51,906 bases of DNA from a virus: the IMG/VR virus record IMGVR_UViG_3300032240_001948, positions 1 to 51,906 of that record. The stretch is one strand, 5' to 3'. Under the pieces are notes generated by a model. The model did not search any database. It was not told the DNA's origin and saw nothing but the letters and a program-made list of their open reading frames with translations. The position numbers were made by a program, and so were the translations under genes. Below, piece by piece: positions 1 through 8,099 of the stretch. The first letter of the stretch is position 1. The number at the start of each line of letters is the position of its first letter.

Positions 1-341
1 AGAAAGATAACTTCTGCTGCTAGAAGACCATCAAAACAAGCATGAACTTTACCATAACGATGCCGATACTCATTACAAAGAGCATAACCGTGCCGAATTA
101 ACCAGGCAAGGTTTTCATAATTCTTTGCTGCCCAAGCAGTACAAGGATGATTTCGGAATGCTCCTTTTTCAGTGCTATATGGGGTTCTATCTTTTTTGGG
201 AATAGTACCCCAGTTATGATACCACTTGGAGTAGATAACAGAAAGCATTTGGCAAGTTTCCAGAGGCATTTTTACAATATGCTTGTCTGGGAGTGACACA
301 GCAGAAAGTACAGGACACTCATCAGTCACAAAAATATTCAT
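1..341 (-). CDS. Conserved phage protein of unknown function (3' end beyond window)
   Basis: I translated this by hand from the ATG at 341. The frame stays open to base 1, giving 113 codons, so the C-terminus lies outside the window. The N-terminus has the pattern DKHIVKMPLETCQML, which I recognise from a widespread family of uncharacterised T4-like phage proteins that carry (D/C)DKHVVKM.LE..QML. A later segment reads EKGAFRNHPCTAWAA, followed by NLAWLIRHGYALCNEY. The conserved His and Cys residues could bind metal, but that is inference. It lies 19 bp downstream of the sliding clamp gene in the same direction and is probably co-transcribed with it. There is no clear ribosome binding site. 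I do not assign a function. Confidence 0.75.
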   Translation of the reverse strand, partial: MNIFVTDECPVLSAVSLPDKHIVKMPLETCQMLSVIYSKWYHNWGTIPKKDRTPYSTEKGAFRNHPCTAWAAKNYENLAWLIRHGYALCNEYRHRYGKVHACFDGLLAAEVIF

Positions 342-360
342 AATATAAAATAAAAATTAA

Positions 361-1011
361 TCAGGGTTCAAGAGCAATATAATACTTGATATTGTACCTT
401 TCATTCGTGAATTGTGACAAAAGTTTAGATGAAATCACAACATCATAATTTGTAGGAATGATTTTAAGATTTTCTACTTTAAAGTTATAAACAAATTCTT
501 GATCTGTTTCACCAACAATAATTGAATATTCATTGGATGTATCATTCTTCTTATCACGAACCACTAAACGAATAACACCAGCATCACCAATTACAGAAAG
601 ATCATTAAGTTGATAAACTGCTGCTGCTTTTTTGAGTTTATCCAACTGCGAATGTTCCAATTGAAAACAAACATCTTTAGAAGGAAGAGAAATTTCTTTT
701 TCTGGTGGTGAAACAATCACTTCTGGATCAGCAAAGAAATACTTAACCCGACGTTTTCCTTCACGAATTACAACGTGAGTATCATTTGAAAAATCAAGTT
801 CTGGTTCCTGGTGAAGAGAAAGACCATTTAGAAATTGATTAAGATCATAAATTGCAAAATCTTTTTCAAATGTTTCTTCAACTTTTGCTTCTGCAAGAAT
901 ATTTTTCATCACAGAAATTGTACGTAATTTATTACCACCCTTTACAAGAATTGATTGATTAATTGAAGCAAAGTTTTTTAAAATAGAAATAGTATTTTCA
1001 GAAAGTTTCAT
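361..1011 (-). CDS. 45: Sliding clamp, DNA polymerase accessory protein gp45
   Basis: This encodes the trimeric clamp that tethers phage DNA polymerase to DNA. In T4 it also activates late transcription by contacting gp55 and gp33 on RNA polymerase. The N-terminus MKLSENTISILKNFASIN aligns with T4 gp45 (MKLSKDT..LLKNFATIN), as does FAIYDLNQFL, and the protein ends in YIALEP, comparable to YVALEA in T4. From the ATG at 1011 it has 216 residues (T4: 228). A GTG at 1032 would add seven residues and overlap the upstream stop by 4 bp. I prefer the ATG because homology starts there, although neither start has a clear ribosome binding site. It follows the DUF3310 gene and gp46. Confidence 0.93.
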   Translation of the reverse strand: MKLSENTISILKNFASINQSILVKGGNKLRTISVMKNILAEAKVEETFEKDFAIYDLNQFLNGLSLHQEPELDFSNDTHVVIREGKRRVKYFFADPEVIVSPPEKEISLPSKDVCFQLEHSQLDKLKKAAAVYQLNDLSVIGDAGVIRLVVRDKKNDTSNEYSIIVGETDQEFVYNFKVENLKIIPTNYDVVISSKLLSQFTNERYNIKYYIALEP

Positions 1012-1028
1012 AGTTTGGGGTTTAATTT

Positions 1029-1559
1029 TCACTTATTTTCAACAAGATTGAGATGATTAATCAAAAGAATAGTATAGTGCAAAACTTTGAACAAGTCAGC
1101 ACGAGGAGTTCCTTTAGTATCATAACGATCAGTATACTTGGTAATGTTGCCAGCACAAAATCCTTCACGACGATTATGTTTAATCTTATCAAGGGTTTGT
1201 TCTGTTCCACCACCAGTTCTATCAACATAATGCTGACTATAAGTACCAGCAATATATTCTTCAAGTTGTTTCAGGATTTTATCTTCATTATATTTCCAAA
1301 ATCCATTTTTATTAGTATCTTCGTTCATTTTAATGCTATAAGAATTTAGTGAAAAAACATCAGGAGAGGCATAAGGATTTCCTGTCAAACTGTAACCATC
1401 ATCAACCCAGCAATCATTAATTCTAATATGATCTTCTCCCATTCCACCAGGAATAAAAGAAGATCCAATGTTATGCGTTTCTGAATGGATCTGAGCACCA
1501 AGTTCGGTGCCCAAAATATGATAATCTACACTATCTTTTTTTTCAGGAATTTCAGACAT
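1029..1559 (-). CDS. DUF3310-domain protein (SaV-like, putative nucleotide-metabolism protein)
   Basis: The 176-residue product has a C-terminal DUF3310 pattern (about residues 110-170): an HY pair in SQHYVD, then GFCAGNITKYTDRY and a Lys/Asp-rich segment leading to DLFKVLHYTILL. That matches the family pattern HY..G......GF..GN..KY..R...K.G..DL.KA..Y. The first 90 residues look unlike the usual short DUF3310 proteins and contain Gly-rich and Asn-rich stretches I do not recognise. DUF3310 proteins are common in phages and are sometimes annotated as nucleotide kinase, without strong biochemical support. The gene sits between gp46 and gp45, inside the replication and recombination cluster. Confidence 0.75.
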   Translation of the reverse strand: MSEIPEKKDSVDYHILGTELGAQIHSETHNIGSSFIPGGMGEDHIRINDCWVDDGYSLTGNPYASPDVFSLNSYSIKMNEDTNKNGFWKYNEDKILKQLEEYIAGTYSQHYVDRTGGGTEQTLDKIKHNRREGFCAGNITKYTDRYDTKGTPRADLFKVLHYTILLINHLNLVENK

Positions 1560-1624
1560 AAAATTTCACAATAAAGAACAAAAAGGCACATTTACCTTTA
1601 CCAATCATACCAAAAAACCAGAAA

Positions 1625-3340
1625 TCAGTCAATCATTTTGCTAAATCCTTTGACCTTATCAAACTTAATAACTTTATCAAATTTATCAATCAATTCATCT
1701 GTCTTATGTGAAATCACAAATACATTAGCATCTTTTATCACATACTTGATAATTTTAGTAAAATAATCCGTTCCCATATTGTCCAAAGAACTATCAAATA
1801 CTTCATCTAAAATTAGAAGATTTGTATTGATTGAATTTTTCATTCTTGCAATTTCTCTCCAAGTAAAAAGAATTGCAAGATTAATTCTCATTTTTTCACC
1901 TTCACTAAAACTTTCATAAGTAAAATCTTCGTGAATTGGTGATTTGATAATTTCTTTAAATTCTTCATCAAGTGTAAAGTTAATATAAAAATCCATCATC
2001 TGAAGATACTTATTGATCTGTTGATTCATTAATGGAAGATACTTTTCGATGATCTTTGTCTTCACTCCACCATCTTTCATTAGAAGTTGAGCAAAATCAA
2101 AATAAGCAATAGTTTCTTTATATTTTGACTTCTTTTTAAAGTTATCAATTTGTTCTTTTTTTAATTCTTCTAATTTTTTGTGTTCTTTGTTTTTATTTTT
2201 AAGTTGTTCCGTAATAGTTTGAATTTCTTTTTCTAAATCTTTTATCTGCCTTCTGGTAGCATTAATTTTAATATTATTCTGAGAAATGTTATTTGTAAGT
2301 TTTGAAATTTCTTTTGTAAGAATATTAAATTGACGTTCTCTCTCCTCTTCTTCTTTAATTGCTTCTTCTAATTCTTCATATCCAGTTTGCATCTCTTTTG
2401 CTTTATCTTGTGAATCTTTAAGTTTGTTTATTCTAAATTCTTCATCAATAGATTGAGTACAAGTAGGACATATCATATTTTCATTAAAGAATTTATGCTC
2501 TTCAGTAATTGTAGATATTTTCTGACTAATTTTACCTTTTAAATTTCCAAGTTTGCGAAGTTTTTCTGCAGATCCTGTTATTTCATCTTGTTCTTGAATA
2601 TAGTTACGAAGTGGATCTTCAAGAGAAGAGTTGTGTTCCATAAGATCATTGATTTCAGAATCTAAATCAGAAATTTTACGATTATTAGTATCAATCTTAT
2701 CATTTCCACGATTCTCTAATTCTTCAATAAACTCTTGTTGCATTGAAATCTTTTCTTCAATTGATTTCTCAAATAAAGTAAATTCTTTAATTTTTTCATT
2801 AGAACTTCTTATCTTTTCTTTAAGAATTGAATTCATTAAAGAAAATATTTTAATATCTAACAAATCTTCTACAACTTCACGACGGTGAGCAGTAGAAAGT
2901 TGCATAAAAGGAACAAAAGAAGCACTACCTAAAATTACAATCTGAGTAAATGATTTATAGTTAAGTTTTAGTATTGTATCTTCTAATTGTTTTTGTTGGT
3001 CCACTGTTGCTGCTGCTTGATTTTGCAAAACACCATTAATCCAAATTTCAAAAATATTTGGTTTAATACCTCTTACAATTTTATATTCTTTGTTCCCAAT
3101 ACTAAATTCAACTTCTACTAAACAATCTTTTTCATTAGTTGAATTAACTAATTGTGCTTTATTAATTTTGCGGAATGCTTTATTAAACAAACCAAAGCAC
3201 AAAGCATCAAGCATTGTGCTTTTACCTGAACCATTATGTCCAATAATTAAATTTGTTGTTGCTTCCGTAAATTTAATTTCTGTTGGGGTGTTTCCTGATG
3301 ATAAAAAATTACGAAATCTTATTTGTTTGAACAAAATCAT
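1625..3340 (-). CDS. 46: Recombination endonuclease subunit gp46 (Rad50-like ATPase)
   Basis: The product is an SMC/Rad50-type ATPase of 571 residues that works with gp47 to resect DNA ends for recombination-dependent replication and repair. Walker A is GHNGSGKST (residues 34-42). The zinc hook is CPTC (291-294), flanked by coiled-coil segments rich in Lys, Glu and Leu (about 170-290 and 300-410). The ABC signature is FSEGEKMRINLAILF (478-492) and Walker B is NLLILDEVFD (507-516). T4 gp46 is 560 residues, so it is full length. Its start overlaps the end of the DUF3110 gene by 32 bp, which suggests translational coupling. It is preceded in transcription by gp55, gp47 and the DUF3110 gene. Confidence 0.97.
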   Translation of the reverse strand: MILFKQIRFRNFLSSGNTPTEIKFTEATTNLIIGHNGSGKSTMLDALCFGLFNKAFRKINKAQLVNSTNEKDCLVEVEFSIGNKEYKIVRGIKPNIFEIWINGVLQNQAAATVDQQKQLEDTILKLNYKSFTQIVILGSASFVPFMQLSTAHRREVVEDLLDIKIFSLMNSILKEKIRSSNEKIKEFTLFEKSIEEKISMQQEFIEELENRGNDKIDTNNRKISDLDSEINDLMEHNSSLEDPLRNYIQEQDEITGSAEKLRKLGNLKGKISQKISTITEEHKFFNENMICPTCTQSIDEEFRINKLKDSQDKAKEMQTGYEELEEAIKEEEERERQFNILTKEISKLTNNISQNNIKINATRRQIKDLEKEIQTITEQLKNKNKEHKKLEELKKEQIDNFKKKSKYKETIAYFDFAQLLMKDGGVKTKIIEKYLPLMNQQINKYLQMMDFYINFTLDEEFKEIIKSPIHEDFTYESFSEGEKMRINLAILFTWREIARMKNSINTNLLILDEVFDSSLDNMGTDYFTKIIKYVIKDANVFVISHKTDELIDKFDKVIKFDKVKGFSKMID

Positions 3341-3596
3341 CTTTTCTTGGCGGAATTACAAATTCATCTGGGGTAATTATAACATAATTATATCCATACA
3401 TTTCACAAGTTTTGATTGCCAACTCATCATCCACTTCAACAGTAGTCATCTCTGGATAATCTTCTGCTTCTAATAATCCAGCATAACGTTCTGCATCATC
3501 TTCATCTTCAAAAAGATACAAAGTTTTTTCACCATCATCATCAATTACCGAATAGGCACCTTCCTCTTCTTTTCCTTTTATTGCAAGTAAATGCAT
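3309..3596 (-). CDS. DUF3110-domain small acidic protein
   Basis: This 95-residue acidic protein is inserted between gp47 and gp46. The core LYLFEDEDDAERYAGLLEAED matches the DUF3110 family, which is known mainly from cyanobacteria and plants and is carried by cyanophages. It is one of the clearer pointers to a cyanobacterial host. The function of the family is unknown. Both ends overlap neighbours: its start codon overlaps the gp47 stop (TAATG), and its last 32 bp lie inside the gp46 coding sequence. The three genes are therefore probably translated as a coupled unit. Whether it modulates the gp46/gp47 nuclease is speculation based only on position. Confidence 0.82.
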   Translation of the reverse strand: MHLLAIKGKEEEGAYSVIDDDGEKTLYLFEDEDDAERYAGLLEAEDYPEMTTVEVDDELAIKTCEMYGYNYVIITPDEFVIPPRKDDFVQTNKIS

Positions 3597-4639
3597 TATT
3601 CTACTTCCAAAGCTTCTTTATATACATCTCTGAGTAGTTTTTTAATTATGGTTTTATCCAAATCAAATTCCGACTCTTCCACATATTTATCTAAAATTGA
3701 TAATGTGTCTTCGGCAGAAATTTCTTCACAATCAACATTTCCGTCATTAATATCAACAATCTCTACCACCTTTAAATCTAATGGATTTGTTTTCAAGATT
3801 TTATCAACAAATTTATCAAATTTTAATTGATTTGTTTTTTGACGAACTACAACTTTTACAATCTTTTCTTCTAAGTATGAAGTATCAAATTTTTTATAAT
3901 CCGTATCTTCATAATATATTCTTTCAAATATATTGTATGGATTTTTAAAATATTCTAATTCATATGTATCTGTATCAAAGATATGAAATCCTCTTGTATC
4001 ATCTACATCATTCCAGAACATTTGGTAAGTATTTCCAAGATAAAATATCTTTCCATTATCTGATTTAGTATGGTAGTGACCTGTAAATACTCTATCAAAT
4101 TTATCAAATTTTTCTGGTTCCATTCCTTCGGTTTGAAGATGTCCAGGATAAGCAGCAAAACCAGATAGTTCAAGATGCCCAAAAACTACTTTTGCATTTG
4201 TTTTTTTAATTAAATTATAAGATTCTTCTTCATTATCAGAACAAATCCAAGGAAGCATTAGTGTATTCAAACCATCAATACAAAATTCTTTAGGATTAGA
4301 TATTGGTATTACATTATCATATTGTTGCAATAATGCATTAATAGCATTTACTTCATTTGAATTTTTATAATATGCATCGTGATTCCCTACAATATTATAA
4401 ACTTTAATACCAAGTTTTTCAAACCTATCATATACATTAGTTTTTGCCCATTCAAGTGCCCAATAATCAATTCCTTTACGATTATCAAAAGCATCACCCA
4501 AATGAACTACTGTCTTGATGTTTCTTTCTTCTAATTTAGGAAAAAACACATCATTATAAAATTTTGCAAAATAATCATGAAAAGACTTATTTGCTTTTTT
4601 AAAATTATAATGCGTATCCGTCAAAAGTCCGAGTTTCAT
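3596..4639 (-). CDS. 47: Recombination endonuclease subunit gp47 (Mre11-like nuclease)
   Basis: The product is a calcineurin-like metallophosphoesterase of 347 residues (T4 gp47: 339), the nuclease partner of gp46. The metal-binding motifs are in order: DTH at 8-10, GDAFDNR from 48, GNHDAYY from 85, GHLELSG with H155, and GHYHT with H188 and H190. The C-terminal third is variable and Lys/Glu/Asp rich, where Mre11 proteins bind their Rad50 partner. Its ATG overlaps the gp55 stop (ATGA) and its stop overlaps the start of the DUF3110 gene (TAATG), so the gp55-47-DUF3110-46 set is tightly packed. Confidence 0.97.
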   Translation of the reverse strand: MKLGLLTDTHYNFKKANKSFHDYFAKFYNDVFFPKLEERNIKTVVHLGDAFDNRKGIDYWALEWAKTNVYDRFEKLGIKVYNIVGNHDAYYKNSNEVNAINALLQQYDNVIPISNPKEFCIDGLNTLMLPWICSDNEEESYNLIKKTNAKVVFGHLELSGFAAYPGHLQTEGMEPEKFDKFDRVFTGHYHTKSDNGKIFYLGNTYQMFWNDVDDTRGFHIFDTDTYELEYFKNPYNIFERIYYEDTDYKKFDTSYLEEKIVKVVVRQKTNQLKFDKFVDKILKTNPLDLKVVEIVDINDGNVDCEEISAEDTLSILDKYVEESEFDLDKTIIKKLLRDVYKEALEVE

Positions 4640-5103
4640 TGGCTCATTTTAATTTGAATATTATCTTTAATCGTATTATAGTCTGAATTAAATCCAATTT
4701 CATCAGAAGTAAAAACTTCTTCAAATCCACTACGTTCAATAATTTTTTCTTTTATTTCCATTTGCCTTTTTTCTCTTTGAATTCTACGAAGAAAAGCATA
4801 ATATACAATCTGCGTAAAGTAAGCAAATGGATTTGAACGTTCTACATCAAAATTATGAATATACTGAACACAATTTTCAATACCATCGGAAATCATATCT
4901 TCACGAAACATATAGTTTACAAAGTTTGGACGATATGATAAATGAGTTGCAATCTTAAAAAAACATTCACCAATATATTCAGGAATTCTTGGTTTTGGTA
5001 AATTATTTTCTTTTGCAGCATCAACTTTTCTTCTATAGACAATTAAAGCATCATGAAAATCTTTGTTATTTACGTAATGTGGATTCTTATTTGATTTATT
5101 CAT
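4636..5103 (-). CDS. 55: Sigma factor for late transcription gp55
   Basis: This is the phage sigma factor that directs host RNA polymerase to late promoters of the TATAAATA type. It has 155 residues (T4: 185). Recognisable segments are NPHYVNNKDFHDALIVYRR near the N-terminus, then REDMISDGIENCVQYIHNFD and SNPFAYFTQIVYYAFLRRI, which resemble the region-2-like core of sigma-70 proteins as in T4 gp55. A host-type promoter lies just upstream (5126-5155), so gp55 can be made before late transcription begins. Many of the late-promoter motifs it should recognise are present in this window. Confidence 0.94.
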   Translation of the reverse strand: MNKSNKNPHYVNNKDFHDALIVYRRKVDAAKENNLPKPRIPEYIGECFFKIATHLSYRPNFVNYMFREDMISDGIENCVQYIHNFDVERSNPFAYFTQIVYYAFLRRIQREKRQMEIKEKIIERSGFEEVFTSDEIGFNSDYNTIKDNIQIKMSQ

Positions 5104-5125
5104 TTTTAAACTTAGATTTGTTCTT

Positions 5126-5155
5126 ATTATATCACAACAATCAAATAGTTGACAA
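5126..5155 (-). promoter_or_regulatory. Host sigma-70-type promoter for gp55-47-46 unit
   Basis: On the minus strand there is a -35 box TTGTCA (5150-5155; 5 of 6 match), an 18-bp spacer, and a perfect -10 box TATAAT (5126-5131) preceded by TG one base upstream (extended -10). Transcription would start near 5119, about 16 bases before the gp55 ATG. It occupies the only sizeable gap (5104-5204) in this gene cluster. Confidence 0.65.
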
Positions 5156-5204
5156 CTTTCCTAAACATGGTTAGAATCACTCTGTTAGGGTTGAAGGATG
5201 GGGT

Positions 5205-5597
5205 TTAGCTATTAGATTTATAGAGTTTTTCTAAGGATATTCTAGCATCAGCAACTGAAGAAATATATCCCATATTTGGACTTATTTCAGATTTACCAGA
5301 TTTTTTATCTTTATCTTTAATATATTTTTGATATATTTTTAAAAATACTTTATCGTGTACTTCTGTCATAGTAATAACTTTATCCATATCAACTATAAAC
5401 ATTTCATCATTTGTAAGTTTCATCCAAGCATCTACTTTAAGAACTTTCATTCCAGTATGACGAATTGTAATAGTTTCCATTACAACTGGATTATCAAGAA
5501 TTAAAATAATTTTATCTTTTTCTGTGCAAGGACAAACTTTTGAAAATATTTCTTCTCCAGATACTAATTTAATAGATGCAAAAAATTCTTCTTCCAT
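5205..5597 (-). CDS. Sm-like (LSm-fold) protein of cyanophage type, probable
   Basis: This 130-residue protein sits between uvsW and gp55. The first 90 residues read like an Sm fold: a short helix-free start, then IKLVSGEEIFSKVCPC (a strand pair with a Gly-Glu turn), KIILILDNPVVMETI, and later strands ending MFIVDMDKVITMTEV. The alternating hydrophobic pattern and the SGEEI...V....DNPVV arrangement resemble bacterial and archaeal Sm proteins. I recall a published structure of an Sm-like protein of putative cyanophage origin, but cannot check that it is this family. Its stop is 101 bp before gp55, and its ATG overlaps the uvsW stop. A role in RNA binding is inference. Residues 95-110 are Lys-rich. 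Confidence 0.6.
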   Translation of the reverse strand: MEEEFFASIKLVSGEEIFSKVCPCTEKDKIILILDNPVVMETITIRHTGMKVLKVDAWMKLTNDEMFIVDMDKVITMTEVHDKVFLKIYQKYIKDKDKKSGKSEISPNMGYISSVADARISLEKLYKSNS

Positions 5598-7066
5598 TAT
5601 TCTTTTTCCTTAAAATTAATTTGAATAATTTCATAATTAAAATGTTCTTCGTTATAAATTTTAATTCTTTCAATTAAATGATTTAATGTATAATTTTTTC
5701 TTGATTTATAAGTAGTATCATCAGCAATATCATAAAGAACTGCTTGTGTTTTATTTTCTCCTTTTCGAAGAACTCTACCGATACTTTGTAAATTTCTTAT
5801 TCTTGATTTGGAAGGAGAAGCAAAAATAACATTATGAAGATTTTTAATGTTAATTCCAGTGGAGAATGTACCATATGATGCAACAATAATCGCATTATTT
5901 TCTTTTTCGGTAATTTCTCTTACTTTTTCTCTTTGTTCAGTATCCACTCCACCATGAACAAAAAATATTTTTCTTTCATTTGATGCTGAATTATTTATCA
6001 ATTCATAAAGTGGTTGACCATGACTTTCAACACGATTAAAAAGAACTAAACTATTTCCTTTTAAATCTAAAACAAGATTTTTGATAAATTTATTTCTTTT
6101 TTCATGAGTAATTAAATATTGAATTTCATCTTCATATTCATCAAATTTATGTTCATCGTGTTTTAATAAAAGAACTTTAATGTTTAATTTTGATAAATGC
6201 CCTTTTTCAATTAGTTCTTTTGTTTGAGTAACTTTATAAGATGGTCCAAACAATCCTTCAAGCACCCACTTGTGGGTTTGTGACCCGTCTAAGGTGCCTG
6301 TAAATCCATATCTATACTTTGTGTTATCTAACTTAGTCATAATGCTTACAAGAGATTTTGACTTGAACTGGTGTGCTTCATCACCAATGACTACATCAAA
6401 GTCTTCAAAGAATTTTCTGTTTAAATTATAAATGGATTGCCAAGTTGTAATGATTACGTTTTTATCAGTGAATTTTTCTTTTCCTGAATAAATTTTGTGA
6501 CAATAATCTTCTGCATTCCAACTATAATCTTCAAAATCTTTATACATTTGTTCAACAAGAGATGTAGTAGGAACTACAAGAAGTATTTTTTTATCTTTCT
6601 CTACAAAATATCTAACAATTGAATAAATCATTAAAGATTTGCCAGAAGCAGTTGGAGATATTAATAATTTACGATTATACTTTAAAGCATCATAAACTGC
6701 ATTTATTTGATAATCTCTTGGTTGGTGTCTTGATATACTTTTCATGTAATCAGAAACACCTTCATGAGAAATCATTTCATTTTCTTCAAATGGAAGACCA
6801 TAAAATTTATTATCTTTAAATTCAACTGAATATTCACCTTTCTTTGCCCAGGATACTAATTTATCCAAAAGACCAACATAGATTTCACCATTGTGATTGG
6901 AATATAAACGTATTTTCCCATCCCAATGTTTGTTTCTAAATTGAGGCATAAATTTTGCCCCAGGAACTTCAAAAGTAAAATAATCAAACAATTCTTGATG
7001 AATATGTGGTTCTGCTTCTACTTTCAAATATATTTCATTTTTCTTTTGTATAATAATATCAGTCAT
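5597..7066 (-). CDS. uvsW: UvsW DNA/RNA helicase
   Basis: This is a superfamily 2 helicase of 489 residues (T4 UvsW: 503). In T4 it unwinds R-loops and branched DNA, drives fork regression and shifts replication from origin to recombination mode. Motif I is SPTASGKS (137-144), motif II DEAH (229-232) and motif III FTGT. The C-terminal RecA domain carries IVASYGTFSTGINI and motif VI QSIGRVLRKG. The N-terminal 100 residues (PQFRNKHWDGKIRLY) match the UvsW N-terminal domain. Its start overlaps the end of uvsY by 8 bp and its stop overlaps the start of the Sm-like gene. Confidence 0.96.
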   Translation of the reverse strand: MTDIIIQKKNEIYLKVEAEPHIHQELFDYFTFEVPGAKFMPQFRNKHWDGKIRLYSNHNGEIYVGLLDKLVSWAKKGEYSVEFKDNKFYGLPFEENEMISHEGVSDYMKSISRHQPRDYQINAVYDALKYNRKLLISPTASGKSLMIYSIVRYFVEKDKKILLVVPTTSLVEQMYKDFEDYSWNAEDYCHKIYSGKEKFTDKNVIITTWQSIYNLNRKFFEDFDVVIGDEAHQFKSKSLVSIMTKLDNTKYRYGFTGTLDGSQTHKWVLEGLFGPSYKVTQTKELIEKGHLSKLNIKVLLLKHDEHKFDEYEDEIQYLITHEKRNKFIKNLVLDLKGNSLVLFNRVESHGQPLYELINNSASNERKIFFVHGGVDTEQREKVREITEKENNAIIVASYGTFSTGINIKNLHNVIFASPSKSRIRNLQSIGRVLRKGENKTQAVLYDIADDTTYKSRKNYTLNHLIERIKIYNEEHFNYEIIQINFKEKE

Positions 7067-7490
7067 ATCCTGCTGTAAATTTGAGAAACTCGATTGAGTT
7101 TTTGATTTGATAAGTTCGATTTTGTATTGTTTTTAGAATACTATCCAAATAATTCAACATTGTTTGATAATAATCTATTTTGGTTGCAGATTTAATTAAG
7201 TCACCATCTGCATCCATATACTTATCTATATCTGCTTTTAAAACCTTATAATCAAATGGATCTTTTTTATAAATTTCTGGTTCTGCTTTACCAGAAAAAT
7301 ACATCCATTTGTCTTTTTTTAATATTTTAAAATTATTTTCTTCTATTTTTTTTAAAAGACTTATATTGTTATAAATTTTATAATATTTGGAATGTAAAGA
7401 AGGAATTTTAATAGATTCTTGATGTAAATTATCTGGATCTATTTTTGAATCCTCTTCCCATAATGTTTGAATTTCGTCAATGTTCATCAT
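7059..7490 (-). CDS. uvsY: UvsY recombination mediator
   Basis: The 143-residue product (T4 UvsY: 137) loads UvsX recombinase onto gp32-coated single-stranded DNA. The alignment with T4 is visible in order: an acidic start with a W-E-E-D pattern, HSKYYKIYNN (T4: YSKWLNKHSS), MYFSGKAEPE (T4: DYYSGRGDGD), then a helix with DYYQTMLNYLDSILKTIQNR and an ending IKNSIEFLKFTAGYD (T4: IKHIQDMRAFEAGK). Two ATG codons lie at the start (7490 and 7487), and the second overlaps the stop of the upstream tail gene. It precedes uvsW with an 8-bp overlap. Confidence 0.92.
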   Translation of the reverse strand: MMNIDEIQTLWEEDSKIDPDNLHQESIKIPSLHSKYYKIYNNISLLKKIEENNFKILKKDKWMYFSGKAEPEIYKKDPFDYKVLKADIDKYMDADGDLIKSATKIDYYQTMLNYLDSILKTIQNRTYQIKNSIEFLKFTAGYD

Positions 7491-8032
7491 ATTAATGAAA
7501 TGATATCGTAAATAGTATACTTAAATGATACAGTAGAAACAACATAATCTACATCTGAAACTTTTGCATCAAAAGAAATTTCAGACAAAGAAACAGGAAA
7601 TAAACCTTTAAAATTTACTTGAACTATTGGTTTAAAATTACTATTATAAACCAATAAAGTTCCATCCGATTCACCAGAAAATGCAGTTTGTTTTCCTGGA
7701 TTTTGTTGATCTTGATTTAATAAATTTTGATATTCTGCTAAATTGTCTGGATAACCAAGTCCTCTTAACCAATTATGAACGGTTAAATAATTTTCCATAT
7801 TTTCATCTACAAAAAATTTCAAATCAAAATCTTCATAAGTTAGTTTATCACCAGGGACAGAAATATCTTTTAGATAAGATGGTTGAACTGCAACTCCAAG
7901 ATTAATTCCGGGAATTCCTGTCGAATTTGAAAAGAAATCAATTTTTGGATATTTTGCTAAATTAAATTTAAAAACATTGGATGTTAAGTAATTTCGATTA
8001 CTTAATTGTCCTGACCAAGGAGTCTGAGTCAT
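7487..8032 (-). CDS. Tail completion / tail-tube-fold protein, probably cyanophage gp3
   Basis: This 181-residue protein lies between gp23 and uvsY, where T4-like cyanophages usually carry a gene annotated gp3 (tail completion and sheath stabiliser). The middle of the protein has the look of the gp19 tail-tube fold: PGINLGVAVQPSYLKDISVP, then LTYEDFDLKFFVDENMENYL and a helix VHNWLRGLGYP. The C-terminus (SLSEISFDAKVSDVDYVVST) resembles the last strands of tube proteins. It could therefore be a tube terminator, or a tube-like baseplate protein of the gp48/gp54 kind. The gp3 name rests mainly on gene order. A late-type promoter motif lies 10 bp upstream. The stop codon overlaps the uvsY start. 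Confidence 0.6.
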   Translation of the reverse strand: MTQTPWSGQLSNRNYLTSNVFKFNLAKYPKIDFFSNSTGIPGINLGVAVQPSYLKDISVPGDKLTYEDFDLKFFVDENMENYLTVHNWLRGLGYPDNLAEYQNLLNQDQQNPGKQTAFSGESDGTLLVYNSNFKPIVQVNFKGLFPVSLSEISFDAKVSDVDYVVSTVSFKYTIYDIISLI

Positions 8033-8041
8033 TTTTATTTC

Positions 8042-8049
8042 TATTTATT
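8042..8049 (-). promoter_or_regulatory. Late promoter motif AATAAATA upstream of gp3-like gene
   Basis: The minus strand reads AATAAATA, one base from the T4 late consensus TATAAATA, ten bases before the ATG at 8032. It lies directly after the gp23 terminator, where a new promoter would be needed to continue into the gp3-like gene, uvsY and uvsW. The leader would be very short. Confidence 0.45.
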
Positions 8050-8054
8050 TCCAT

Positions 8055-8080
8055 AAAAAAAGGACCCCATAAAGGGGTCC
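8055..8080 (-). terminator. Intrinsic terminator after major capsid gene
   Basis: On the minus strand, 20 bases after the gp23 stop, a perfect 7-bp stem GGACCCC / GGGGTCC encloses the loop TTTAT and is followed by seven T residues. This is the best intrinsic terminator in the window and ends the highly expressed head-gene transcript. Confidence 0.92.
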
Positions 8081-8099
8081 CAGAAAAAGTGAGAAAGAC

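Noticed and set aside
1053-1349. Plus-strand ORFs in the clamp and nuclease region
   Set aside because: They overlap minus-strand genes with clear family matches and show no ribosome binding sites or motifs.
5160-5204. Segment resembling a tRNA T-arm (GGTTAGAATC)
   Set aside because: No acceptor stem, D-arm or anticodon arm can be built around it on either strand.
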